A stretch of 64,000 nt of DNA from Branchinecta lynchi (lineage: Eukaryota > Arthropoda > Branchiopoda > Anostraca > Branchinectidae): NCBI GenBank assembly GCA_023053575.1, contig JAKZAP010000012.1, positions 10,292,230 through 10,356,229 on the forward strand. Reading direction: 5' to 3'. Within the stretch, counting starts at the first letter, position 1. Each line of letters opens with the position of its first letter. A program made the translations under genes and the position numbers. A model generated the notes under the pieces. The model was not told the DNA's origin and searched no databases. It saw nothing but the letters and a program-made list of their open reading frames with translations. Below are positions 1 to 10,999 of this stretch, in pieces.

Positions 1-805
1 CACAGACGACAGAACGTGAGGGGGAAATAGGGGTGGGACAGCACACCACCTTCGCTTCAGAATTATTTGGAAGTGTATTTCTTCGGTTAATTAATTTGGA
101 AATGCCTAGCTCGGTGATATATATATATACTGTTTATAGCCTACTCCGCTTTGGAAAATAGCGGTCATAAATGAATTACTTACTTATAGATAGACAGATA
201 GATAGAGTGTATTGCAAAAGCCCAAGGGCCATATACACAAACAAGCAAAAACAAAAATACAACAAACAATCAGACTGCTTCTTAATTCTAAACATTTGTC
301 TATGTACACGCCCACTCGAGTAATAACGGTAGGGTTAGTATTACTCAAATTTCGGGGAGTGACAAAATTACACCCTCTAGATAAATTTGATATGTACTTC
401 TTAATTCTTGTTCTTTCGTCTCCGTATTCAATTCTTGAGGTGGCTCCCGTTTCCCTTTGTCAAGAAGGAAGATGTTGTGCTGGGAGACTTTTGGTAGTCA
501 TTCGAGTGCTGGGGAGGAGGACCGAGCCAACTTAGGGGTGGGCTTACTCCATTTGAGCCACTCTGTACTGTAGTGAAAACTAGTATGATACTGACGTATT
601 TAATAGTGCAAACGGATGTCTGCTAAGATTGCCAAGAACGAACCTGCCTGCGTTCGTTTCTTCTACAATGGGCGAATCCGATCGTGGAAGGATTCGAATC
701 CGAATCCAGGGGTAGGTACAAATCCGAATCCACCATTTCATGCTGAGGATTTGAATTCGAAATCGAATTCGGATTCGAATCCGACCTTAAAAAAAGTCAA
801 ATCAT
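1..805. other. Intronic sequence, no exon seen
   Basis: This is probably intron of the rdgB/PITPNM gene whose exon begins at 1595. I see no coding exon, since no open frame here resembles the upstream part of the LNS2 domain. A short GATA-type microsatellite lies near 190-205. A cluster of GAATCC/GGATTC words lies at about 680-785 and recurs at 1320-1430, which suggests a small degenerate interspersed repeat. Confidence 0.5.
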
Positions 806-1099
806 GAGCGTGTTCCATCCTTCTACAAATAGTAACTATTAGTTGCTATTTCCGTTCCGTTCCAACCTCACCATAAGTTACTACGCTGACCGTTCCTACC
901 TTCTCGAAATAGTAACTAATAGTAACTATTTGCTTGCCACGCTCGGGAGCGTAGTAACTACGGATCTCTGTAACGTGATTGGTCGGATTCGCCTGTATCA
1001 TGATATTCTGCTGGAAAATAGAAAAATCGTTCCAGCCTTGACGGCCCAGAAGTGTTACGTCATGTGTAGTAACTACGGTAAGTAGGATAGAACACGCTC
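806..1099. mobile_element. MITE with GAGCGTGTTC termini, copy 1
   Basis: The 294-bp element begins GAGCGTGTTCCATCC and ends with the near-perfect inverse GGATAGAACACGCTC. The trinucleotide CAT flanks both sides. A second copy with the same internal order of sequence lies at 55761-56045, flanked by AGT on both sides. Many internal TAGTAACTA motifs give it partial palindromic structure. No protein is encoded. Three-base duplications occur in PIF/Harbinger and CACTA-type elements, but the superfamily cannot be fixed here. Confidence 0.7.
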
Positions 1100-1594
1100 C
1101 ATGGATACAGGTTACAGTTTAAGAATCAGAGATGAAAAAAAGCACTGATGCCTAAGGCAAATGAGTCGATTAATTGACGATGTAAACCATATTTCTAGGT
1201 TTTCATGTGTGTTTGTTATAGTATGGATTTCCTCTCAGCAACCAGTAATGAATTTGGGGCTCGTTAAGCACAATACCTTGAGCACAGTGTGGAAAAACTG
1301 GGAAAGATTAGACATTGGAGCGGATTCGTAAGGTTCGAGGTTTGGAATCCGAATCCGAATCCAGCCTTCCAAGCAGATTTGAATCCGGCAAAAAGGACGA
1401 TCCTGGATTCGTATCTGGATTCGGATTTGCCCATCTCTTGAGCATGACGGAAGACCCTTGCCAAGAATGGTAGAAATATCGTTACATCAAATCTTAGTTG
1501 GCGTTTAGCGCCTTCAAGATTTGCAGTCAGCTTGGGGGGGGGGATTAACAGACTTGAGACACGCACACTTTGCTTATTTCTTGTATCTTCGCAG
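1100..1594. other. Intronic sequence before rdgB exon
   Basis: The interval holds a second cluster of GAATCC words (about 1330-1430) and a G9 run near 1535. It ends in a pyrimidine-rich tract and the acceptor AG at 1593-1594 that introduces the rdgB exon. I see no other feature. Confidence 0.5.
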
Positions 1595-1734
1595 CGCGAC
1601 CTGATATGCAGCAGAGACGAGTTGTAGGCTGGCTGGCCCAGCATAACTTTCCCAACGGACTTGTGTCATTCGCCGACGGATTCTCTACAGATCCACTGAA
1701 GCACAAGGCGGACTATCTCAAACATTTAGTGCAG
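1595..1734 (+). CDS. rdgB: rdgB/PITPNM internal exon, LNS2 domain
   Basis: This 140-bp exon belongs to a membrane-associated phosphatidylinositol transfer protein (RdgB/Nir/PITPNM family). These proteins move PI and phosphatidic acid between ER and plasma membrane at contact sites during phosphoinositide signalling. The translation contains ARPDMQQRRVVGWL followed by QHNFPNGLVSF and a DPLKHKADYLKHLVQ tail, which is the pattern of the C-terminal HAD-like LNS2 domain. The acceptor is TTCGCAG at 1588-1594 and the donor is CAG/GTAAAA at 1734/1735. The exon starts with two bases completing an Ala codon and ends on a codon boundary. Upstream exons (PITP domain, DDHD, start of LNS2) are outside the window. 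The call rests on family recall, and the matching phase and sequence of the next exon support it. Confidence 0.88.
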
Positions 1735-1853
1735 GTAAAAGTCTTCAGTCGTGAACTGAGAAATCTCTTCTCAAACCGTGAAATCCTTAAAGCAGAACTG
1801 AAAACTGTTACTGTACCATTATTTTCGGTTTGAGTAACAAGCGGCATCGCCAT

Positions 1854-2178
1854 ACTGTCAGAAGTTTCCTAACAGATAACACGAGGATGCGCAGTTTCAA
1901 CAGATACTGTGGAACACAAAACACTTCGGATGTTATCTGTTGTGTTTGGGGGGGGGGGGGGGGGCACTATCATCAGGAAGAACCGAAAAACCGCCATAAA
2001 GTATCTGCTAAGTTTTCCGACATCATGACAATAAGGAATAAAGTCAGAAGATGCTAGTTTGGCTCTTCCTAGCAAAGCTTGTTATGCATAACGTTTTTAA
2101 ACACAACAGATAACCTGCTACGCATTATCCGTTGAAACCGCGCATCCTCGTGTTATCTGTTATGAAACTTCTGACAGT
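1854..2178. mobile_element. Long-TIR palindromic element, ACTGTCAGAAG family
   Basis: The ends are ACTGTCAGAAGTTTC and its inverse. The inverted match extends inward about 50 bp and includes AACAGATAACACGAGG. The middle carries a G16 run at about 1949-1964. No target-site duplication is clear. Related ends occur in the nested cluster at 10097-10999. No open frame suggests a transposase, so it is non-autonomous. Confidence 0.65.
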
Positions 2179-2825
2179 GCAATCCGCTTACTTCCGATTT
2201 TCCTTTCACAGATGACCTTCCCATGGATAGACTTTTCACAATTATATACTTTTCACCCCGACTCTCGCGTCGTTTGTGATTTATTCATTACGAGGTATGC
2301 ACCATTGTCTCTGAACCAATCAGAGACAATGGCTGTTCGGAATTTAGTCAAGGTTGCGCATAACACAGTGTGCTTTCCCATTATGTATGTATATTATATG
2401 TATTTAATTCGTGACCCACCAAATGCACAAGGCGACAGCGGAGTAGAAGCAAAAAAGGAAAAACAACACAAATAAAAATAACGTATATGACAACAATTTG
2501 GACTTAATTTCTAATTGGACCTCAAAAATTTACTGGAGTCACTGGAGCGACACAGCAAGAGTTACTGGAATGCAGCAACTCTGGGGGAAAACATGATGGG
2601 AAGTTGAAATGATAAGCCAATTAGTGAATGTTTAAAGCGTTAGATTAGATACCTTTTCGGTTTCAGGATTACAATAAATTTTGCTCCTTTAAAATTAGAC
2701 CGTGTCTCGCCCCCTTGGTGAACAAATTCGTAGAACATTTCCGACCAACGAGCTCCTGAGAATCAATCAGCGGGAGTTAGAACCGGCTCGAAAAGAGCTA
2801 AACACGGTAAATACAAAAATCAGTG

Positions 2826-3909
2826 AAATTAAGGGGCAAACAAAATGTTTTGAAACAGCTAATGTGAGAGTCGATCATGGGGTAATAAAGCATGTTGAAC
2901 ACGATGATCAAAACCATTTTCTCGCCGGACAAATAGTTCGTCCGGAATCCGGCAAAACTTGGAAAGTTTGTTAGAAGTAAAATTTTTATTTGATGTTGAG
3001 TAGATGTTCGATTTAGGGGAAGAAGACTTGCTGAACACTTGTGTGAAAATTATTTTCTACCCGGACAAGTAGTCCGTCCGGAATCCGTCCGAACCCGGAA
3101 ATTAGTTAAAAGTAAAAGTTTTATTTGTAGTTGATTAGAAATTCGATTTAGGGGTAAAAAATGATGCTGAATCCGTATACGACAATCATTTTTTACCCGG
3201 ACATATAGTTATAAATATATATATAATATATAAAATATATGTATATAAACACATATGCTGAATCCATATCTGGACTTGGTTTTCGCAGAAGATTTGCTAT
3301 TTGGCCTTAAGATATTTCTGAGCTTTGATATAAAAATTTAACCGAAAAGGGCCAGGATGCGACAGTCTAGTTACCCATCACTTGTTCGCTTAAATAATCT
3401 TGAAAACCCGATGAAAAGGCGTTAGTTTGTTTTTCTGATATTTCCAAATAATCGATTATCCCGTTGTGCTTGCCGCTCTTCCTTTTTTTGTGATATCTCT
3501 ATGGTGCCTGGAACATTTGGCAACAACACCAGCAGCAAACGAGTAAATAAATTGTGTATCAAATAAACAAAGAAGTGTCTGCAGCTAGTGCTAGTGCAGC
3601 TAGTGAGGTGTCTTGTGTAGTGATAGTTTAGTGATTTTCGCGGGCGAATTGTGGACGGATTCACCATGGGAAAGCGTCCACAGTCCCAACGTCCCTACTG
3701 CAGACTACTGTGGACAGAATGAAAATCCCCAATAGGTGTTGTAATAATTCAATGTATTTGAATCTAAGATGTAAAAATAAGTTGCCTGTTCAGTTAAACT
3801 TTAAAAATGTTCAAGGAGTGGGTTGAAGACCGGACCTGGCTAATACAAGACCCAATTGTCTAGATCGAATATTTGATTTTTGGGATCCCATTGAAACCTT
3901 GGTCTTGTT
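2826..3909 (+). mobile_element. Family A Helentron-like element, copy A1 (truncated, interrupted)
   Basis: The copy starts inside the consensus at AATTAAGGGGCAAAC, so the terminal palindrome and GTCY microsatellite are missing. It runs through two to three tandem units and ends at the GGTCTTGTT terminus. It is interrupted at 3337-3804 by another transposon, and family A sequence resumes with AAAATGTTCAAGGAG. Confidence 0.75.
3337..3804. mobile_element. hAT-like non-autonomous element, copy 1
   Basis: The 468-bp element has termini TTTAACCGAAAAGG and CCTGTTCAGTTAAA, which are inverted repeats of each other with two mismatches. A second copy in opposite orientation at 33277-33738 has an exact 8-bp duplication. 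The flanks here are less clear (TATAAAAA versus CTTTAAAA). It sits inside family A copy A1 and is therefore younger than it. It encodes no transposase. Confidence 0.7.
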
Positions 3910-5115
3910 GTTGTAGACTATGCTATTTTTCGGCAATGGCTTACCTTTGTAGTTGCTGAATATTTCCAATTTAGAGTGACAATCACCTAGAGGTAGCACA
4001 AATCCGTTCATTCGATGAAATCGATTATCTGTGGGTAGCTGACAAACGAACTAAAGCATTTTTATCCGGTTTTCAGGCCCACTTAAGTAAATAAGCCGTA
4101 TTAGGGAGAACATTAAACTTAATACCCCGAATAAGCTCTAGTTATTTCACTTAATCTCAGCACAAGGAACTCGCTCGGTTCGAAGGGCTTAGTAAATTGA
4201 GGCGTGACTTCGTCTTAGTTTAACCGCGAATTTTTTGACGGCTCGTCAGATTCTTTCTGTTACATCAGCTTACAAGTACTCCTTCAGTCCAAGCTGACAT
4301 GGGACTCATAAATAAGTATGTCTTGAATATATTTAAAACACAAAAAAAAACTTTAAAGCACAATGGACACTTCTAATGCTTTACTTTGTATTAAATGCTT
4401 CACAAATAAACATTTCCGACAGATAGGCGCTACGAAAATCGACCGTTTTCTTGTTATCCCTTGTCTCTACCTCTCTGGCATTTCGGCGATCCAAATCTTA
4501 GGAGCTGGATATCGTGGCAGGAAATTCAAAAACTCCCAGCAATGCTTGATATAAAAGGACATATTTGAGATGTCACCAAAATCAAGCCGCAGATGCAGTT
4601 TACCTGATTGTTGTAGTGTTCCATCAGAAGTTCCATGGCTTAAAATGCCTATTAAAAGTTTTTCTTTGTGGAATAGTGTTGGGAAGCTTGATTAGCTTGC
4701 TTTATAAAATGTACCAGAATATGCAATAAGCTTATAAAAAATAAAATAGCTCCAAAAATCATTCAAAAACAAATAACCTATTCAAATCTGAATTATACAA
4801 GCTGATTTATGCATAAAATAAAGATCTACTAAGTATTATAAGAAACATCACTTTTATCTTTGTCCAAGCTAGTAAATTGACCATGTACTGGCCCAAAAAA
4901 TTACGATTTGAAATATCACAGAGAGGAAACTGTTGAAAAAGCTGCTGATCTATGGAGTAATCATTTCTCCTAGGTTGTTACAGAGTGGGATTGGGGTAGT
5001 TTGATGTGCCCATTGAACTGTATGAGAAAATCCTTCTTTTTTTGCAGTAAATTACAGCTTGTTGTGAGCTTAAGTTACTCATCAGAGAGACTCTCTAAGA
5101 AACTACTAATATTAC

Positions 5116-6172
5116 AACAAGATCAAAGGTTTCGATGGGATCCCAAATTAATATTAGATCCAGACTTTAAAAGGTTAAGGCCAATGGTAATCATCCGAGA
5201 AGACCGCGTTCAGATATGGATTCAGCATGTGTGTTTACCCCTACATCATACGTCGTATCTGCTTTGTCGAACCGATCAAAACTTTCTGCCTTACTTCTGC
5301 CAAATTTCCGGTTCCGGCCGGATTCCCGGCGAACTACTTATCTGGCAAAAATTAAAGCTCAAAAACGAACTTAGCATTTCTTCTTACCCCTACACCGAAT
5401 GTCTAATGAACTTCAAATAAAAAAAAATTGACAGGTTTTACGGTTTCACCCAGATTCCGAGTGAACTGCACGCCCGGGGAGATACAGATTCAGTATTTCT
5501 TCTCACTCCTAAATAGAACATCTAATAAAATTCCAATAAAAGTTCTGCATTTTAAAAAATTTCCGGTTTTGGCCAGATTCCGGGCGAACTACCAGTCCGG
5601 TGAGAAAACTATTTTCCTATTCGAATTCAGCGTATATCTTTACCCTTCAGTCGAACCTCTAATCAACTTCAGATTAAACTTTTACTTTTTATAAATTTTC
5701 CGGTTATCCGGGTGAATTATACTTGTCCGGCGAGAACATAATTTTCATATTCTGATTCAGCATGTCTCCTTACCCCTTAATCCAACCTCTAATCAACTTC
5801 AGATTAACTTTTACTTTTTACAAATTTTGCGGCTTTCGCCGGATTCCGGGCGAACTACTTGTCCGGTGAGAAAATAATTTTCATACTCGGATTCAGCATG
5901 TCTCCTTACCTCTAAATCGTCAATTGCTTTTAAAAAACATTTTGTTGGCCCCTTAATTTGAAACCCCTCACCCAAACCCAAATGTAGGGCTACAGAGCCC
6001 ATCTTCGAACTTAACATGTCCGTTGACCAAAGAGTCCTCGTGTCAAGTTTGAATAAAATATCTCAACCCCTTCGAGAGTTATCGTGCTAACAGACAGGCG
6101 GACGGACGGACAGACGGACAACTTTTACGAAATCATAGTTATCCCGTCACTTACGTTTTGGGATCCCAAAAA
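5116..6172 (-). mobile_element. Family A Helentron-like element, copy A2
   Basis: This is a full-length minus-orientation copy. It starts AACAAGATCAAAGG and carries several internal units with GGATTCCGGGCGAACT. The GACGGACGGACAGACGG microsatellite lies near 6100-6119, and the copy ends at the GGGATCCC palindrome. Its tandem units are degenerate. Confidence 0.8.
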
Positions 6173-6271
6173 ACTCGTCTTCGGAGTTTCCTAAAAATGT
6201 TAGGGGTCCAATAAACAGCAACAACACGTCGTTCTGGTAATTAGTGTTTAGAAATTTGGGATTATAGTATA

Positions 6272-6277
6272 TTTATT
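6272..6277 (-). terminator. Candidate polyadenylation signal
   Basis: AATAAA is present on the minus strand about 175 nt beyond the stop codon of the 6452-7138 gene. The motif is common by chance in AT-rich DNA. Confidence 0.35.
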
Positions 6278-6451
6278 AATATTAGGGGATTTGGTCGCGC
6301 GATGTGGTATGTGTGTAGGGGTAATGTGGAGAATCGAGACTGGGTTTGTCACATTAGCTCATAAACTCTACCCATCATACATTAGCGTTACATTAGCACA
6401 TTGGTAGCATTACGAGAAAAAAAACAGGAGCAGTAGCTACGTCTCTTGATT

Positions 6452-7138
6452 CTAACCTTCTTCCACGTTGACTTGGTAGAACTTCTTATACTGTCGTCTC
6501 GCCACGATCCATTTGATGAAACTTAAGCAGTCGCCCAACAATGCCAAGAGCAGAATAACCGCCCAGACGCCATAGAGTTTGAACGCAAAAGAATCTTCCT
6601 CCTTCAAATTCCGCCAGGCATCCGGCTTCCATAAATTTCTCCAAAAGCTCGAATTCTCTGGGAAGTAGAACCACTGTGGGTCGCCCAAAAAGAAGTTAGT
6701 AAATGTCGTCTTCGGAATACTTTGCATCGACAGAGCAAAGTAGTTCGTGAAGTTTTGAAAGTACTCAGTCATGAAACGGACGTATTTGTCGGCTCTACTG
6801 CGCACTGCTTTCACCTCGCTCTCTATTTGAACGCCATGCACGGTTGACAGCTGCCATACCCCGCCATCTTCATCCCCCGCCTGGTCTTTTATCTTTTCTA
6901 TGCAGTCGAGATAGGCTTTTTTGGGGAGGTTTTCTATGAAGGATAAAGCTGTGGATTGAAGCGGGCGTATACAGTTCATTTTTGATGAAAATGGGAGGCG
7001 GGCGCAGACGCGGAAGTTCATCTGGATTCCGAGGTCGCAGTAGCGGAGGGAGAGGGTGGTGTTTGCGGAGAAACGAGAATGGGACGTCAAGACCATAGCA
7101 GATAGGAGTAAAAGTAGCCGTGAATCCATTCTTTGCAC
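6452..7138 (-). CDS. Unrecognised type I membrane protein, 228 aa, nested in rdgB intron
   Basis: I do not recognise the family. The protein has an N-terminal signal peptide (about residues 1-25, with an LLLLL core) and an extracellular region of about 165 residues. That region has four cysteines (34, 45, 56, 79) and three N-glycosylation sequons (26, 129, 162). One membrane segment follows at about 189-212, then a short basic tail (RRQYKK). The stretch around 150-175 is rich in aromatic residues (WFYFP, FWRNLW). The first Met is 7138. A second Met three codons on, just before the hydrophobic core, is an equally good start. It is the longest unique open frame in the window outside repeats, and its mature-membrane-protein layout argues for a real gene. 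No intron is evident. It lies antisense within an rdgB intron. Confidence 0.68.
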   Translation of the reverse strand: MQRMDSRLLLLLSAMVLTSHSRFSANTTLSLRYCDLGIQMNFRVCARLPFSSKMNCIRPLQSTALSFIENLPKKAYLDCIEKIKDQAGDEDGGVWQLSTVHGVQIESEVKAVRSRADKYVRFMTEYFQNFTNYFALSMQSIPKTTFTNFFLGDPQWFYFPENSSFWRNLWKPDAWRNLKEEDSFAFKLYGVWAVILLLALLGDCLSFIKWIVARRQYKKFYQVNVEEG

Positions 7139-7926
7139 GCTAGATGGCTGATATTCAGACCCGAAGCTTTGCTACGTTTCACTCGCGCTCGTTCTAGATG
7201 ATGCAGACTTGTGGTCTCCGCCGTATCAAATCGAAATTGTCTTTGCTCAGGATCAGTTGCCTAAGATGGCAGATCAGGGTTTTTTTTTCAGGTAGATTGG
7301 CTAGGTTTGTAGTTTCCAGCTTAGGTTTGCAGAGGTACACTCGATCGTTCTTTCGCTCTCTATAGATGCTGTTTGCCGTCGTTTGGAATGAAACCGATAG
7401 TGGATTCTTGCTTAGTGACTATCGCGATGGAAGGTCAGGAGCTTAGTTCTTGTGTTGCTCGGTAGATTCGTTCGCTGGTCGCTGCTAATGGGAACGAAAT
7501 CGAGGAGACTTTCGGCCAGTACCGATTGAGAAGGATGCTACTGACTATATATTGATTTGGATGGCAGACTTTCACTGGTGATGTGCGAGTTTGTGCATTA
7601 ATTTAGAGACTTGGAAACCTGCAGGGAATTTTTGTTTGATTTGTTCCGGTGAAATCATATCGACCAGCATGGCCATCGTGTCTTCTGAATTGTTTTGCTC
7701 TGTCTGGTATTCAGTATCACTTATCCTTCAGCACAAATTCACAGATACAATTCTTGGGTTCCTGGGTTTCGCAGTTGATATTCAGTTACATTCTCTTAGA
7801 TACTCTGTAGAACCTTTCCTTCATTAACACTTCTAGCTCCTCAGGAATTAACGTGTTATGGTTCATCAGCATACCCTGATGATCGGGTTTTTAATATATT
7901 ATTTATTTTATTTAACTATATTCCAG

Positions 7927-8211
7927 GGCGTCGGCGTTGAAATCCAGGCCGCCTACGGCTCTAAAAAGGACATAAGCATCTACTCCTCACTAGGGATGCG
8001 AGCTGACCAAATCTTCATCGTCGGACGATATTCTAAGAAGAGTGTATCAAATGCCACCCTGCTGTATGACGGCTACGCTGCGCATCTGGCGATGTTGAAC
8101 GCTCCCGGATTCTGCCGACCCGCTCAGAACAACCCCGGATTGTTAATCCCAAGAGGATGCCTCAGCCTACCCGGTCAAGACAATATCTCGAGGCGCAGGT
8201 CTGTAAGATAA
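7927..8211 (+). CDS. rdgB: rdgB/PITPNM 3' coding exon, end of LNS2 domain
   Basis: The exon begins after acceptor TTCCAG in phase 0, matching the donor at 1735. It encodes AAYGSKKDISIYSSLGMR, then QIFIVGR and DGYAAHL, the conserved C-terminal end of the LNS2 domain. A tail follows with a PRG..LPGQ segment and a basic SRRR stretch, resembling the tails of RdgB proteins. The frame ends at TAA 8209-8211. A strong donor-like sequence, TCT/GTAAGA, lies at 8202/8203 just before this stop and is in phase 0. The true gene may therefore splice on to one further short exon, which I could not identify. The 3' UTR is not delimited. Confidence 0.85.
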   Translation, partial: GVGVEIQAAYGSKKDISIYSSLGMRADQIFIVGRYSKKSVSNATLLYDGYAAHLAMLNAPGFCRPAQNNPGLLIPRGCLSLPGQDNISRRRSVR

Positions 8212-10096
8212 CTGGTGGAGAGTGTAGTGACCGACATAATCCACCATTATTCGGCAGGTGAACTGTCCGCCGTATGAATGATATGACATGTGTCGGGATG
8301 TGATTCACCAAGTTGGTAAACAAGCAGTTGTTGGGTGACGTTGTCAACCAGACTAATTGGTGTATTAGACTGTGAAGGCGCTTGGCCCTCTCCCATAAAC
8401 CGACTGGTGGTCATTAATTGGTGAATTTGTTGTTAAGGGAATTTATGACCACCAGACGGATCGAATGATGGTTGAGGTAAGTTAGTCCCAGATTGTGAGG
8501 AGGATCAACGTTGGTGGTCAGTGATTGATGAGTCAGTGTGTATTAAGGTGAGTCGTGTTGATCACCAGATACACTGGCCGTATGAATCGGTGGTCAAATG
8601 GGAAATCCTGTTGCCCCTAAAAAAAATCCAGTACTGCGATAACGATTTATTCACCTCCTGTACACAGCCACGTCTGCCAGTAATTGGTGAGGTGGTGGTG
8701 GTAAAGTTACGTCCACCCTCGCTCAGTAAATTGGTACGGGATGCGAGTGAATTCAATCGAGATACGAGTTTGTGTAGCGAGTGTTTGGTGAGCCAGTAGC
8801 TCACAGCCACTGTACTATATTCAGCAGGTGAACTAAAATTACAAAAACTAAACTATAGTGATGAAAATTTCCAGACCTCATTGGGCCATTCGTTCCCTTC
8901 TATCTGAACTATGGGTGGTCAGAAGTTAGTGGACTGGTAGCCAGTAAGGGAAGAAATTTTGACCACCATTTACACAGCCCAGCAGGTTAATTGGTAGTCG
9001 TGAAGTGAGTTAGTTATGAAGCAACACAGGACTGTTAGGATGATTGAAGTCTTCTAGTCAAAAGTATGGTGGCCAGTAGTTGGTAAGATTAAGCGAGAAA
9101 ACGACTCATTCCTACACCGTCAGGGCAATTCCAGTGACAATTAGGCCGTTTCTAGTTGGTAGGCTTCACTTCATCGATTGGCAGGAGGTTCTGACCAAGG
9201 ATGTTTAGATGCTTGTTTAGCAAGATCGAGACGTGAGCGGGCTGTTGAGAAAGTACTGGCCACTTTTCCGGAAAGTAGCTTTGTTTGTTAACCAGAATAA
9301 TAATTTATTTATATTCCTTTTAGAGGGCGATTCTGGCGTTCTCGCGGATCTGCTTTCCGGAAAGGAAAGTGAAAATCCGCCACGTCCACTTTCCGAGATC
9401 ACTTTCTACTCCGGTCATGGCTTTGCTTCCAAAATTAGCGGAGCGCAAAAATATATCTTGAAAGTGAAGCTAGTTAGAAACTTCGTTTTTGTTCGGCTTT
9501 TGCCTTTCCCTTTTCGGCTTTACCTTTTAGCCTTTTTCAGGCCTCTCTGAACATTTTCGCGGTTTCGCAAGTCGACATTTCTACTAAGGATTATGCGATT
9601 ACGCTATCAAGTTTCTCTTTTTGCAAAAAGGTGACCGAAAAGGCGGAGTCGGCGTTTGCCTTTTTGACAAAAATGGGAAATTGTCAAACAGGGCAAAAAT
9701 ACGACCATTTTACAAAAACACAAAAAAATTAAAAAGTTGTCGAAACGGCGAGTGAAAAGACGAACAAAAACGCACGCAGTTAATTACACGAACAAAGTAT
9801 GAAGTTTTACCTTACCACATAAGTGTCTCATTTAGCTTACTTATACAAAATTGATAGAAAGGCGTACAGTAAGTTTCGATGCAATGAAAACATTCCGTTG
9901 ATGATGGATCCCCATTGAAGCAAGGGAAGCTTACTATTTTTTCTGTATCACTTACCCTTTAAAAGGGTAAGTCATCGCACTCCCTTCCACCCTTTTGATG
10001 GGCTTTCACTTTTTCCCACCGCTTTCTGGCGCTGGCGACGCTTGCTTTATCGGACAGGGCCAAAGGAACAAACATTATGGAAGGGGGTTAACACCA
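8212..10096. other. Intergenic, degenerate repeats
   Basis: No gene is supported. Between about 8340 and 9080 the words TGGTGGTCA and CAGTAATTGGTGA recur irregularly, suggesting an old, decayed tandem array. At 9240-9420 short palindromes around CTTTCCGGAAAG recur. Small frames here have no recognisable domains. Confidence 0.35.
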
Positions 10097-10999
10097 CGTT
10101 GTCAGAAGTTTCATAACAGATAACACAAGGATCCGCAGTTCCAACAGATAACATTTAAGGTGTTAGATGTCATTTTTTTCAAACGTTACGCATTGAAAAG
10201 TTATGTATACAAGAAGAGCCGAAACACCGCCGGAAAAATATCTGCTGACTTTCTTGTTTGCCCTGTCAGGAGTTTCGTAACAGACAACAGAAGGGTGCGC
10301 TGTTTCAACAGACAGTGCGTAAGAGACAACACTTGGGGTTTTATCTGTTGCGTTGGAGAACTTTATGCATCAAATGTTATGCACAACAAGCATCGCCAGG
10401 AAGAACCATAAAAGCATCTATTGACTTTTTTGTTTGCCGTGATGATGTCGGAAAATTCAGCAGATGCTTTTTGGAGATTTTTCGGCTCTTCCTTATGGCA
10501 ACGCTTGTTATGCATAACATTTTCAAACACAACAGACAACATCCGAAGTGTTGTCCCTTACGCATTGTCTGTTGCAACCGCGCATCCATCTGTTGTCTCT
10601 TATGAAATTTCTGACAGTGTGTCGTAATAATCTTACTAAAAGTCAGCACTTTTTTTGGCGGTTTTTCGGCTCTTCCTGGCAACGCAGCTTATTATGCATA
10701 CCGTTTGCAAATAACTTCAGATATCATCCCAAGTGTCGTCTGTTGAAACTGCGCATCCATGTGGTTATCTAGATAGTCTTTCAGCCCAAGCTGACTGCGA
10801 ATCATGTTTGACGGCGCAAAACGGATAAGTCAGCTACATTTTATTAGAGCTATATTTCGACCCTTCTTGGCAAGGGTCCTCTTCAGGCTCAAGCCGCTCA
10901 AGCTGGTAAATGAACTTGTCCAGTAATAAAATGTAGCTGACTTATCCGTTTGCACCGTCAAACTTGTGTTATCTGTTATGAAACTTCTGACAGTGCAGT
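10097..10999. mobile_element. Nested long-TIR elements, ACTGTCAGAAG family
   Basis: The outer ends (TTGTCAGAAGTTTCATAACA at 10097 and its inverse ending near 10999) enclose a second element of the same family. The inner element (about 10263-10620) begins CTGTCAGGAGTTTCGTAACA and ends with TGAAATTTCTGACAG. A third partial copy lies at 10690-10775, and a separate hairpin element at 10783-10972. The small frames here are by-products of the inverted repeats. Confidence 0.6.
10783..10972. mobile_element. Hairpin element, CAAGCTGACT family, copy 1
   Basis: Arms of about 40 bp containing GGATAAGTCAGCTACATTTT and its inverse are separated by a spacer with CCCTTCTTGGCAAGGGTC. Relatives lie at 55084-55254 and within both foldback arms (about 29745-29860 and 34880-35040). 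Confidence 0.6.

Larger units (their letters stand above)
1735..7926 (+). other. rdgB intron hosting a nested gene
   Basis: The intron is 6192 bp, has GT..AG borders and is phase 0. The residues on either side join into a continuous LNS2 sequence, so no exon appears to be missing between them. Inside are a long-TIR element (1854-2178), two family A elements (2826-3909, 5116-6172), an hAT-like insertion (3337-3804) and the minus-strand gene at 6452-7138. I see nothing recognisable in 2180-2825, 3910-5115 or 7139-7926. Confidence 0.75.
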
